NCBI GenBank assembly: GCA_027494055.1
Contig: JAOSJO010000026.1
Location: forward strand, 67,094 to 131,093
Reading direction: 5' to 3'
Source: Anaerolineae bacterium
Lineage (GTDB): Bacteria > Chloroflexota > Anaerolineae > Aggregatilineales > JAFGMM01
DNA: 64,000 bases
In this document: piece by piece, positions 43,308-51,723 of the stretch
How the letters are laid out: each line of letters opens with the position of its first letter
Numbering within the stretch: position 1 is the first letter of the stretch
Made by a program: the position numbers and the translations under genes
Notes under the pieces: model-generated
Databases searched by the model: none
Told to the model about the DNA's origin: nothing
Seen by the model: only the letters and a program-made list of their open reading frames with translations

Positions 43308-45575
43308 CTACGGCGACAGCTTGCGCCGCGCAAGCTCGCCCCACTCCGAACCCGGCGCGTCCGCCCAGAGCTGGTAGTACACCTGGCGCGCGGCCTCGGA
43401 GTCGCCGGTGCGCTCGTACCACAGGCCGAGCAGGTAGCGCGCCTCGTAGCGCGCTGCGGGCGCGGCCCCCTCAGGGGCAAGCGCCAGGAGCGGTTCCAGC
43501 AGGCTCCACGCACCCGCCAGGTCGTTGCGTTCGAGCATGGCGTCCTTCACCGCGTTGAGTTGCGCACGTTCGGCGTCGGTGGGCTGCTGTGGGGCAGCCG
43601 GCGTGGTTGGCAGGGCGGCGGTCGGCTCGGCGGGGACGTACCCGCCCCCAGACCAGATGTAGGTGTAGATCGCCGGCTCCGGCAGGCCGAGGTTGTTGAT
43701 GACCACGACCGTTGTCGGGTTGGCGCGCAGCGCGGCCTCCAGTTCCGCGACCGGGCGGCAATCCACCGTGTCAAGCAGCGTGCGTTGCGCCCCGCTGGCG
43801 AACGTCACCACGCGCAACAGGGTTGCGGTGGGGGCAGACAGGCAGCGCGCGCCGAACGGGTCCTGCATCTCGATGAGGATGAACGTCTCCGGCGCGGCGT
43901 CGCTGTCGAGGTCGTGCGTGAACGCGCGCATCCCGGTGGCGCGCTTGGCCGTGGCGACGCGCGTCGGGACAATCGCGCCGCTCGCGTCGGCGTCGAAGAG
44001 CCACAGAAACGGGAAGTCCGTCCGCGTGAGCGCGAGCGCCTCCGGGTCGGCGTCGGCGTCGAAGTTGGCCTGCACGTAGCCCAGCAACGGGATGCCCGCG
44101 CGCTCCAACTGGGTCTGGAGCGGGCCGCCGTCGGTGCGCCAGTCCAGCGACCGGACGAGGCGCTGGATGGCGTCGTGCCCGCCGGGGCACACCGACGCCG
44201 GCGCGAGGCCGCCGTAGGCCTTGACCGGGACCAGGTCGTAGGTCGGGGGCGCGGTGACGGCGTGGTAATCGGCGGCGGCGCACGCCGTGTGGAACGTCGC
44301 GCCGTTGCCGTAATGGTCCAGGAACGCGCCGGCCAGCCCGTCGATGTAGGCGCTCTGCTGGCGCGCCTCTTCCAGCGCCTCGATGGCGCGCGCGACCTGG
44401 CCGGTGCGCGCGTGGGCCACGCCATACCGGAAGCGCACAAACGCCGGGAAGTCCGCGCCGAGCGCCACCAGCGTCGCCTCCGGCAGGGCGAGCAGCTCGC
44501 CCAGACGCTGGAGGGCCGCGCTGTCGTTCCCTGCGGCATACGCCCGCTCGACCTGGGTCATCAGGCAGGCGGGGTCGCCCGGCGGGAAGTGCGCGATGTG
44601 CTCGCGCAGCGCATACGCGCCCGCGGCGGCGTCCCACCCGTAGATCGTGGCCTCCTCCCAGGCGCAGCCCCAACCGAACGTGTCCGCGTGCGCCGCGAGC
44701 AGGCTGATCTCCGCCAGGCCGTCCTGGTCGATGTCCGCCACCGCCCAACTGACGTCCTGCAGCGGCAGGCCTTCCGGCGGCTGCGTCAGCCGCGCGAACT
44801 GCCCGCCACGCCACGCGAAGACCGCCAGCGCGCCCACGCAGCCGGGATCGTCGCACGTGTACGCGCTGATGGCGATCTCAGGGAGGCCGTCGCGGTTGAG
44901 GTCGTCCACTGCCTCGACCAGCAGCGCGCCCCCGCCGCCGACCTGCGGCCAGCCGCCCTCCGCCGGCAGGACCGCATACCCGCCAGCCTGCTGCACCGCC
45001 ACGAACGCGACCGACTCGTGCGGCGGCGTGTCGAAGCGCAGCCACAGTACCCACTCCTCAAGGCCGTCGGCGTCCAGGTCGCTGAGCGCCGCGACCTCGA
45101 TGGTGACGCCCTCGACGTTCAGGGTGTGCGGCGGCGGCGCGAGCGCAATCACGCCGGCGTTGAGGCTATCCAGCACCGCCGGGCGCAGCCAAGCCAGGCT
45201 CTCCGCCGTGTTGCCGGCGTGGTGGTGCGCGCGCGCGGCGTACCATGCCGCCTGCGCCCGGCGCACGGCGTCGCCTGCCGCCGCGCTGCGGACCTCGCGC
45301 GCCGTGATCTCGACCGCCTCCGCCAGGCTGGCGCGGTCAGCCGCGACGGCGTCCGCGAGGCCGCCCGTGACGGCTTCTTCGAGGAAGGCCATCATCTCGT
45401 CGGGCGTCTGCTTGGCGAGGGTGTATGCGCCGGGCGCGCTGGCCGGCGGCGGGAGGGTCGGCGGCGGCGCGGGCGCGGGCGTCTCGGTTGGCGGCTGGTA
45501 TGGGGTTGGCGCGCCCTTGCACGCCGCCAGGAGCGCGCCCACAAGCAACAGACTCACCACAAGGATACGGCGCAT
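43308..45575 (-). CDS. Lipoprotein with VCBS/FG-GAP-like repeats and TPR-like ends
   Basis: 755 aa from the ATG at 45575, so that the lipoprotein signal (RRILVVSLLLVGALLAAC) is N-terminal; Cys near 19 would be lipidated. After a Pro/Thr linker, a helical region with TPR-like spacing, then several Asp-rich calcium-type loops typical of VCBS/FG-GAP propellers: DLDADGLEEW, DLNRDGLPEI, DIDQDGLAEI, NFDADADPEA and DLDSDAAPET. The C-terminus is TPR-like (RYLLGLWYERTGDSEAARQV). A cell-surface protein of unknown ligand. Monocistronic. Confidence 0.75.
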   Translation of the reverse strand: MRRILVVSLLLVGALLAACKGAPTPYQPPTETPAPAPPPTLPPPASAPGAYTLAKQTPDEMMAFLEEAVTGGLADAVAADRASLAEAVEITAREVRSAAAGDAVRRAQAAWYAARAHHHAGNTAESLAWLRPAVLDSLNAGVIALAPPPHTLNVEGVTIEVAALSDLDADGLEEWVLWLRFDTPPHESVAFVAVQQAGGYAVLPAEGGWPQVGGGGALLVEAVDDLNRDGLPEIAISAYTCDDPGCVGALAVFAWRGGQFARLTQPPEGLPLQDVSWAVADIDQDGLAEISLLAAHADTFGWGCAWEEATIYGWDAAAGAYALREHIAHFPPGDPACLMTQVERAYAAGNDSAALQRLGELLALPEATLVALGADFPAFVRFRYGVAHARTGQVARAIEALEEARQQSAYIDGLAGAFLDHYGNGATFHTACAAADYHAVTAPPTYDLVPVKAYGGLAPASVCPGGHDAIQRLVRSLDWRTDGGPLQTQLERAGIPLLGYVQANFDADADPEALALTRTDFPFLWLFDADASGAIVPTRVATAKRATGMRAFTHDLDSDAAPETFILIEMQDPFGARCLSAPTATLLRVVTFASGAQRTLLDTVDCRPVAELEAALRANPTTVVVINNLGLPEPAIYTYIWSGGGYVPAEPTAALPTTPAAPQQPTDAERAQLNAVKDAMLERNDLAGAWSLLEPLLALAPEGAAPAARYEARYLLGLWYERTGDSEAARQVYYQLWADAPGSEWGELARRKLSP

Positions 45576-45671
45576 GGCATCCCCGCAGGTTGGCGGTAGC
45601 GATGGTTGCAGTGTAGCATGAGGGGGAGGGAGTGCAAAATCGCTAACGGTAATTCGGTCGGGGTTGCGCAC

Positions 45672-46697
45672 ATGGCTTCACGACCAGGAGGGCGCGCGCG
45701 GCGGCTGCGTGCTGTGATCGTTACGGTCATCGTGGTCTACAGTGCGGTTGTCGTGGGGTGGTTTGTCCTGAACCGCCTGCTGGGCGATGTATGGTGGCTG
45801 CTTCCGATCACCGGGGCGCAGCAGGTGCTCTTTTCACTCTTGCCTGTGGCCCTGATCGGGGCAATCGGGACACGCAGTTACAAAGCTACGGTTAGCCTGA
45901 CGCCGGTCGTGATAGTCTTTGGCGTGGTTTTCGGCCCGTTGCTTGTCCCAAAGATCGGCGGCCCCCACCGGTTCAGGATATGGTGAGATTGATGACGTTC
46001 AACATTCTGTACAACAACGAGTCGCTGACCGATACAGAGGCCACAATCCGCGCAGTTGCTCCAGACGCTTTGGTTATGCAGGAGGTCACACAGAGACAGT
46101 GGGGAGTGGCTGCTCGACGCGCTGGCTGGTCTATACCCTTACCACGCGCGCGCGGAGGGAGTCGCAATTCTCAGCCAGTATCCGATCACGGACGAAGGAT
46201 TCGTGACTATCGACGGGAGGCCGCCTGTGCTCTGGGTTGACCTGGAGGTCGATGGGCGTCCAGCCCGGCTGATCGGCGCACATCTTGCGCCTCTCTTGTT
46301 CATGCGACTGCTCAATGGCCCTCAACCCTTTCCCCAAGCCGTGAACGAGGTCACTGCGCAGCGTGAAGAGGCTGTACGCGCGATCAGCCAGATGGTTGCG
46401 GAAGCCCAGACGCACGGACGAGCCGTGTGGATGGGTTGCGACTGCAACATCACCGATCAGACGGCAATCTACCGCGCCATCGCTGGACTTGGCCTGCGCG
46501 ATGTTTTCCGAGAGGTGGGATGGGGCTTCGGTTACACCATGCCTGGTCACGCGGCTCAAGGGATCGAGCGCGCCAACTACACCCGGATTGACTACATCTG
46601 GCACACCCCCGACATGATTGCGCTCGACGTGCAGGTGCCCGATGCTCCCACCGGCTCCGATCACCTGCCGGTGGCGGCGACGTTGGGGTGGAAGTGA
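45672..46697 (+). CDS. Membrane-anchored endonuclease/exonuclease/phosphatase family protein (frameshifted)
   Basis: About 341 aa. Basic N-terminus and three membrane helices (about 12-35, 43-65 and 72-92), then an EEP domain: VRLMTFNILYNN (Asn ligand), MQEVTQR (Glu ligand), LIGAHLAPL, VWMGCDCNIT (Asp-x-Asn-like), RIDYIWHTPD and GSDHLPVAATL (Asp-His pair). The frame shifts near 45985 and 46095. Such membrane forms act outside the cell on phosphodiester bonds, possibly on DNA or phospholipid; substrate not decidable. The Asn of the usual GDFN motif is present but the first Gly-Asp is CDCN. Confidence 0.78.
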
Positions 46698-46756
46698 CAC
46701 GTGTAAGATGAGAGGTCATCAGTTGAGTGAGCGTGCTGTCCCGGTTCGGATGAGGA

Positions 46757-46765
46757 TGGTATACT
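46757..46765 (+). promoter_or_regulatory. Extended -10 promoter for the SH3-domain protein gene
   Basis: TGGTATACT 35 bases before the start codon; no good -35 box. Confidence 0.45.
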
Positions 46766-46799
46766 ACTTGGCGTCCAACGTAACCATGCCGGGTGAGGG

Positions 46800-47606
46800 A
46801 TGAGCGAGCAGCCGAAACCGCCAGAGCCACAGCCGGACGACGAAACGCAGCCGATGCGCACGCGCCGGACGGTTGAACCGCCGCCGCGCCCGGCGCACAC
46901 GCCGCACGAGACCCCGCCGGCGCATTCCACGCCGCCGCCGGGCGGTGTGATCCCGCGCCGGCCGGTGGCGCAGCCACAGCGGCGCGTGCCCCCGCCCACG
47001 CCGCCGCCAGAGGCGGCCTACACCGGCCCGCCCCAGTACGTGGTGCCCACTGCCGAGGTGGTGGAACCCACACCGGCGAAGCGCAGCCCGCGCGAGAGCG
47101 GCCTGTACTTCCCGTGGTGGTCGGTGGTGGGGATGGTGGTCGTGGCGGGGTTGCTTTCGTGCGGGCTGTGGGCGCTGGTCTTCAGTTCCGGCGGCGACGC
47201 CCCGCCCGGCGGGCGCACGCCCACGTTCATCATCACCACGGCGACGTCCGCCCCGGCCTCCGCCGCGACGCTGCCGCCGACTGTGACCCCCACCCCTACG
47301 GAAGCCGCGCCGACCGACGCGCCGCCGCCGACGCTCCCGCCGAGCAACATCGACATCGGGATCGGCGTGCAGGTCGAGATCGTGGGAACCGGCCCCGCCG
47401 GGCTGAACATACGCGACGGGCCAAGCACGGTGTACGAGAGCGTGGATGTCGCCAACGAGGGCGAGATTTTTACAATCCAGGACGGCCCGGAGTTCGGCAG
47501 CGGGTACGAGTGGTGGTATCTCGTCGATCCGGCGAACCCCGACCGCGCCGGCTGGTCGGTGCGTGAGTTCATGCAGGTGATCGGCGTAGCCCCCGAAGGA
47601 CAGTAA
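46800..47606 (+). CDS. Single-pass membrane protein with extracytoplasmic SH3-like domain
   Basis: 268 aa. About 100 Pro-rich cytoplasmic residues, a membrane helix (VVGMVVVAGLLSCGLWALVF), a Thr/Pro linker and a bacterial SH3 domain near the end (GTGPAGLNIRDGPSTVYESV to WWYLVDPANPDRAGWSVREF). Probably binds cell-wall peptides. The Pro-rich cytoplasmic arm may recruit partners. A Pro/Gly-rich palindrome follows the stop; the next gene is ligA. Confidence 0.75.
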   Translation: MSEQPKPPEPQPDDETQPMRTRRTVEPPPRPAHTPHETPPAHSTPPPGGVIPRRPVAQPQRRVPPPTPPPEAAYTGPPQYVVPTAEVVEPTPAKRSPRESGLYFPWWSVVGMVVVAGLLSCGLWALVFSSGGDAPPGGRTPTFIITTATSAPASAATLPPTVTPTPTEAAPTDAPPPTLPPSNIDIGIGVQVEIVGTGPAGLNIRDGPSTVYESVDVANEGEIFTIQDGPEFGSGYEWWYLVDPANPDRAGWSVREFMQVIGVAPEGQ

Positions 47607-47673
47607 CAACCGCAGTGGGGGCGGGCCGCAACCCCAGCCCCACCGTAGGAGTCCGTGCGTGTGATATGCAGGG

Positions 47674-49812
47674 ATGGCGAGGTCTATTGTGAGCGCGGAA
47701 GAGCAGAACGTCAGACCCCCCGCCGAGCGCGCCGCCGAGCTGCGCGAGGCGCTGAACTACCATATTTACCGGTACAACGTCCTCAACGCGCCGGTCATCA
47801 GCGACGCCGAGTACGACCGGCTCTATCATGAACTCAAGCAGCTTGAGGCGGAACACCCGGAGCTGATTTCGCCCGACTCGCCCACGCAGCGCGTCGGCTC
47901 GGACCTCACCGAGGGCTTCGCCACGGTCGATCATCCCGCGCCCATCCTGAGCCTGAGCAACGCCTTCGACGCCGAGAACGTGCGCGAGTGGCGCAAGCGC
48001 ATCGGGCGGCTGCTCCCGGAGGACGCCGCGCTTCGCTACACCGTCGAGCCGAAGTTCGACGGGCTGACGGTCGTGCTCACATACACCGACGGCCTGCTCA
48101 CGCTCGGCGCGACGCGCGGCAACGGCGAGCAGGGCGACGACGTAACGGCCAACGTGCGCACCGTCCGCAGCATCCCCCGGCGCATCCCGGTCGCGCCGGA
48201 TGGCCCGAAGCCGCCGCACACGCTGGTGGTGCGCGGCGAGGTGATGATCCTTAAGGACGACTTCGAGAAGCTGAACCAGCAGCAGGAAGAGGCCGGGCTG
48301 GCGCGCTATGTCAACGCGCGCAACGCCGCGTCCGGCGCGCTGCGGCAGATCGACCCGCGCGTGACCGCCTCGCGCCCGCTGACGTGCTACGCTTACGCCA
48401 TCGTGCAGGCAGACGGGCCGGTCCCCACCAGCCAGTGGGAGGCGCTGGAATACCTGCGCGGGCTGGGGTTCCTGGTCGATGCGGAGGTGGCGGCGCGCTT
48501 CGACGACCTGGAGGCGGTCGTCGCCTACGTCGAAAGCTGGCACGACCGCTATTACGACTTGCCGTTCGAGGCGGACGGCCTCGTCATCAAGATCGACGAC
48601 CTGCGCGTGGCGGCGGACCTCGGTGTGGTGGGCAAGGACCCGCGCGGCGCGATTGCCTACAAGTTCCCCGCCGAGGAAGCGACGACCACGCTGCTTGATG
48701 TCGAGGTCAACGTCGGGCGGACCGGCGTGCTCACGCCCACCGCCAAGCTGGAGCCGGTGTTCATCGCCGGTGTGACGGTGAGCAACGCCACGCTGCACAA
48801 CTACGACGACATCGCGCGCAAGGACATCCGCATCGGCGACCGCGTGATCGTCAAGCGCTCCGGCGGCGTGATCCCCTACGTGGTCGGCCCGGTCGTGGAG
48901 GCGCGCACCGGCGACGAACGGCCCATTGCGCCGCCGACGCACTGCCCCGCTTCGGGCGATCCGATGGTGCGCCTTGAAGGGGAGGTGGCGTACTACTGCC
49001 CGAATCCCGCCTGCCCGGAGCGCGTGTTCCGCAACATCGAGTACTTTGTCTCGCGCGCCGGGCTTGACATCGAGGGCCTGGGCGCCAAGATCGTCGCGCT
49101 GCTGCTGGAGAAGGGCTTCATCCGCGACGAGGCGGATGTCTTCACGCTCGGCGCGCGGAAAGACGACCTGCTGGCGCTTGAGGGGTTCGGCGAGAAGAAA
49201 GTCGATAACCTGCTGCGCGCCATCGAAGCCGCGAAGACGCGCCCGCTCCCGCGCCTGCTGGGCGCGCTCGGCATCCGGGGCGTGGGTGGCGTGGTGGCCG
49301 GGCTGCTTGCCGACGCATTTGGCTCGGTGGACGGGCTGGCGCAGGCGTCCGCCGAGGCGATGGCGACGATCCCCGGCATCGGCCCGGAGATCGCGCGCGC
49401 CGTGGTGGAGTGGTTCAGCGCGCCGCGCAACCAGCAGTTGATCGAGAAGCTGCGCGCGGCGGGCGTGCGCCTCGAAGCGGGCGGCAGAGGCGAACCGGTG
49501 GTTGGCCCTGCCAGCGCCGTGCTCGAAGGGCTGACGTTCGTACTCACGGGCGCGCTCCCCAACATGACGCGCGACGAGGCGACCGCGCTGATCGAGGCGC
49601 ACGGGGGCCGCGTCACCGGCAGCGTGAGCAGCAAGACGAGCTACGTGGTCGCGGGCGAGAGTCCGGGCAGCAAGCTCGCGAAGGCGGAGCAGCTTGGCGT
49701 GCCGGTTCTGGGTGAGGACGGGTTGCGTGCGTTGGTGGCCGGCGCGTCCGCGCCCGGTGATGCAGCCGCCCCGGACGACGGCGGCGCGCCGGCGCAGCCG
49801 GCCCTGTTGTAG
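47674..49812 (+). CDS. ligA: NAD-dependent DNA ligase
   Basis: 712 aa; a GTG at 47689 with AGG six bases upstream is an equally good start. Seals nicks in replication and repair with NAD. Ia domain (AELREALNYHIYRYNVL), adenylation domain with catalytic Lys in VEPKFDGLTVV (near 127), OB fold, a zinc finger, four helix-hairpin-helix motifs and a C-terminal BRCT domain (LEGLTFVLTGALPNMTRDEA). The zinc finger shows CPASGDP where most ligases have CPxCG, so only three of the four Cys are present (then CPNPACPE). Otherwise complete. Confidence 0.97.
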   Translation: MARSIVSAEEQNVRPPAERAAELREALNYHIYRYNVLNAPVISDAEYDRLYHELKQLEAEHPELISPDSPTQRVGSDLTEGFATVDHPAPILSLSNAFDAENVREWRKRIGRLLPEDAALRYTVEPKFDGLTVVLTYTDGLLTLGATRGNGEQGDDVTANVRTVRSIPRRIPVAPDGPKPPHTLVVRGEVMILKDDFEKLNQQQEEAGLARYVNARNAASGALRQIDPRVTASRPLTCYAYAIVQADGPVPTSQWEALEYLRGLGFLVDAEVAARFDDLEAVVAYVESWHDRYYDLPFEADGLVIKIDDLRVAADLGVVGKDPRGAIAYKFPAEEATTTLLDVEVNVGRTGVLTPTAKLEPVFIAGVTVSNATLHNYDDIARKDIRIGDRVIVKRSGGVIPYVVGPVVEARTGDERPIAPPTHCPASGDPMVRLEGEVAYYCPNPACPERVFRNIEYFVSRAGLDIEGLGAKIVALLLEKGFIRDEADVFTLGARKDDLLALEGFGEKKVDNLLRAIEAAKTRPLPRLLGALGIRGVGGVVAGLLADAFGSVDGLAQASAEAMATIPGIGPEIARAVVEWFSAPRNQQLIEKLRAAGVRLEAGGRGEPVVGPASAVLEGLTFVLTGALPNMTRDEATALIEAHGGRVTGSVSSKTSYVVAGESPGSKLAKAEQLGVPVLGEDGLRALVAGASAPGDAAAPDDGGAPAQPALL

Positions 49813-49897
49813 TGCGGCTTCTGTGGTTTCGTCGTGGTGGGGGCACGGCGCGTCGTGCCCCTGTGTGCGTTCCAGATTGTGACGAGGTTTTCGGCGG

Positions 49898-51121
49898 ATG
49901 GACCGGCCTGCACTCATTCTCAAGCCCGACCGCGACAAGCCGGTGCGCAACCGGCACCCCTGGGTGTTCTCCGGGGCGGTGGCGCGCGTCGCGGGCGACC
50001 CCGCCGACGGCGACCTGGTGACCGTGTGCAGCGCCGGCGGCGAGCCGCTGGCGGTGGGCTACTGGAACAGCCGCTCGCAGATCCGCGCCCGGCTGCTCAC
50101 CTGGGACCCCGAAGCGCCGGTGGACGACGCTTTCTGGCGCAGCCGGCTAGCGCGCGCCCTCTCGACGCGCGGGGCGCTGGCGCAGGACGCCGCCACGACG
50201 GCGTACCGGCTGGTCAACGCGGAGAACGACGGCGTGCCCGGCCTGATCGCGGACCGGTACGGCGACTGGGTGGTGGTGCAGGCGCTCACGCTCGGCATCG
50301 ACCTGCGCAAGGCGCTGCTTGCGCAGGTGCTGGCGGACCTTCTGGAAGAGGCCGGCGTCCCGGCAGGCGTCTACGAGCGCAGCGACGTGGACGTGCGCCG
50401 GAAGGAGGGCCTGGAACCTACTACCGGCGTGCTCGTGGGTGCGGAGCCGCCGGAGCGGGTCGAAGTGCGCGAGAACGGCCATCGCTTCCTGGTGGACGTG
50501 CGCGCCGGCCAGAAGACCGGCTTCTACCTGGACCAGCGCGAGAACCGGGCGCTACTCGGCGAGGTGCTGCGCGCCGACCCGGACGCGCCGAACAAAACGG
50601 TGCTCAATGGCTTCGCCTACACCGGCGGCTTTGCCGTCTACGCGCTGCGCGGCGGCGCGGGGCGCGTGGTCAACGTCGACAGCGCGCCGGATGCGCTCCG
50701 GCTGGCGCGGGAGAACGTCGCATTGAACGGCTTCCCGGCGCGCGACGAGGACTTCATCGAGGCGAACGTCTTCGGCGCGCTGCGGGCGTTCCGGGCGGAG
50801 GGGCGCACCTTCGATGTGATCGTGCTCGACCCGCCGAAGTTTGCGCACACCGCGCGCGACGTGGACGCGGCGGCGCGCGGCTATAAAGACATCAACCTGC
50901 TGGCGTTCCAGTTGCTCAAGCCGGGCGGGTTGCTCATGACGTTTTCGTGCTCTGGGCTGGTGAGCGCCGACCTGTTCCAGAAGGTGGTCTTCGGCGCGCT
51001 CGCCGATTCGGGGCGCGAGGCGCAAATTCTGCGCCACCTGGGGCCGGGGGCCGATCACCCGGTGGCTCTGACCTTCCCAGAGGGCGCATATTTGAAAGGA
51101 CTCCTGTGCCGTGTTTGGTGA
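49898..51121 (+). CDS. rlmI: 23S rRNA (cytosine) methyltransferase, RlmI-like
   Basis: 407 aa. N-terminal PUA domain (ILKPDRDKPVRNRHPWVFSG), a linker and a Rossmann SAM domain with GQKTGFYLDQRENR, VLNGFAYTGGFAVYAL (SAM loop), VIVLDPPKF (DPPxF catalytic motif) and LMTFSCSG with the Cys of m5C enzymes. Methylates a cytosine of 23S rRNA. Overlaps the next gene by 11 bases. Position 1962 is the E. coli target, inferred from homology only. Confidence 0.9.
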   Translation: MDRPALILKPDRDKPVRNRHPWVFSGAVARVAGDPADGDLVTVCSAGGEPLAVGYWNSRSQIRARLLTWDPEAPVDDAFWRSRLARALSTRGALAQDAATTAYRLVNAENDGVPGLIADRYGDWVVVQALTLGIDLRKALLAQVLADLLEEAGVPAGVYERSDVDVRRKEGLEPTTGVLVGAEPPERVEVRENGHRFLVDVRAGQKTGFYLDQRENRALLGEVLRADPDAPNKTVLNGFAYTGGFAVYALRGGAGRVVNVDSAPDALRLARENVALNGFPARDEDFIEANVFGALRAFRAEGRTFDVIVLDPPKFAHTARDVDAAARGYKDINLLAFQLLKPGGLLMTFSCSGLVSADLFQKVVFGALADSGREAQILRHLGPGADHPVALTFPEGAYLKGLLCRVW

Positions 51122-51603
51122 TCGTGACGAGAAACGTAAGCAGTGGGATGTTGGCGTCGGTGCGGCGCTGGTGCACGAGGGCGCGGTGCTCCTGGTGCGC
51201 CAGACATATGGCTGGGCCAAGGGAAAGTGGGTGTTGCCGGGCGGCTTCGCCAACCACGACGAGTTGCTCGATGAGGCGGCGGTCCGCGAGCTGCGCGAGG
51301 AGGCCGGCGTGGAGGGCGCGCCGCTGGGCGTCATCGGCGTGCGCACGCGCTACCGGGCCAAATGGCGGCGCGGTCTATGTGGTGTTCAAGATGCGGCTGG
51401 TGCGCGGCGCGCCGCAGGCCGACAACTTCGAGGTGGATGCGGCGCGTTTCTTCACTGAGGACGAGCTGAAGGCGCTGCCGAATATCGCTGAGTCGATGCG
51501 CCAGTCGGCGCTCGCTGCGCTGCGCGCGGACGGTCCGGGCCTGGTGGAGACGCACTGCGAGGGGCAGTCAGGGCCGGACTACCGCCTGTACGCGCTGTTG
51601 TAA
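51111..51603 (+). CDS. NUDIX hydrolase (frameshifted)
   Basis: About 164 aa; GTG at 51111 inside the end of the methyltransferase gene. NUDIX box complete: GGFANHDELLDEAAVREL then REEAGV (Gly-x5-Glu-x7-Arg-Glu-x2-Glu-Glu-x-Gly). The frame changes near 51360 and continues GGAVYVVFKMRLVRGAPQAD. Hydrolyses a nucleoside diphosphate linked to some other moiety; the exact substrate is unknown. Translational coupling with an rRNA methyltransferase is probably accidental. Confidence 0.85.
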
Positions 51604-51619
51604 CCTGGTGCACCGGCCT

Positions 51620-51714
51620 GTGAGCCACGATGTGGGCCACGATGTGAGCCACGATGTGGGCCACGATGTGAGCCACGATGTGGGCCACGATGTGGGCCAC
51701 GATGTGGGCCACGA
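51620..51714 (+). repeat. 12-bp tandem repeat array (about eight copies)
   Basis: Units GTGRGCCACGAT, with G or A at the fourth base, repeat head to tail from just after the NUDIX stop to just before the next start. Units are otherwise identical, the last lacks one base. It spans nearly the whole intergenic gap and may vary in number among strains. Confidence 0.9.
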
Positions 51715-51723
51715 AAGGTAGCC

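Noticed and set aside
47569..49950. Minus-strand open frame of 793 codons opposite ligA
   Set aside because: ligA is certain and occupies the other strand; the antisense product is Arg/His/Ala-rich low-complexity sequence that arises from GC-rich codon bias.
51620..51714. CRISPR array
   Set aside because: The 12-base units follow each other without spacers and no cas gene is in the window.
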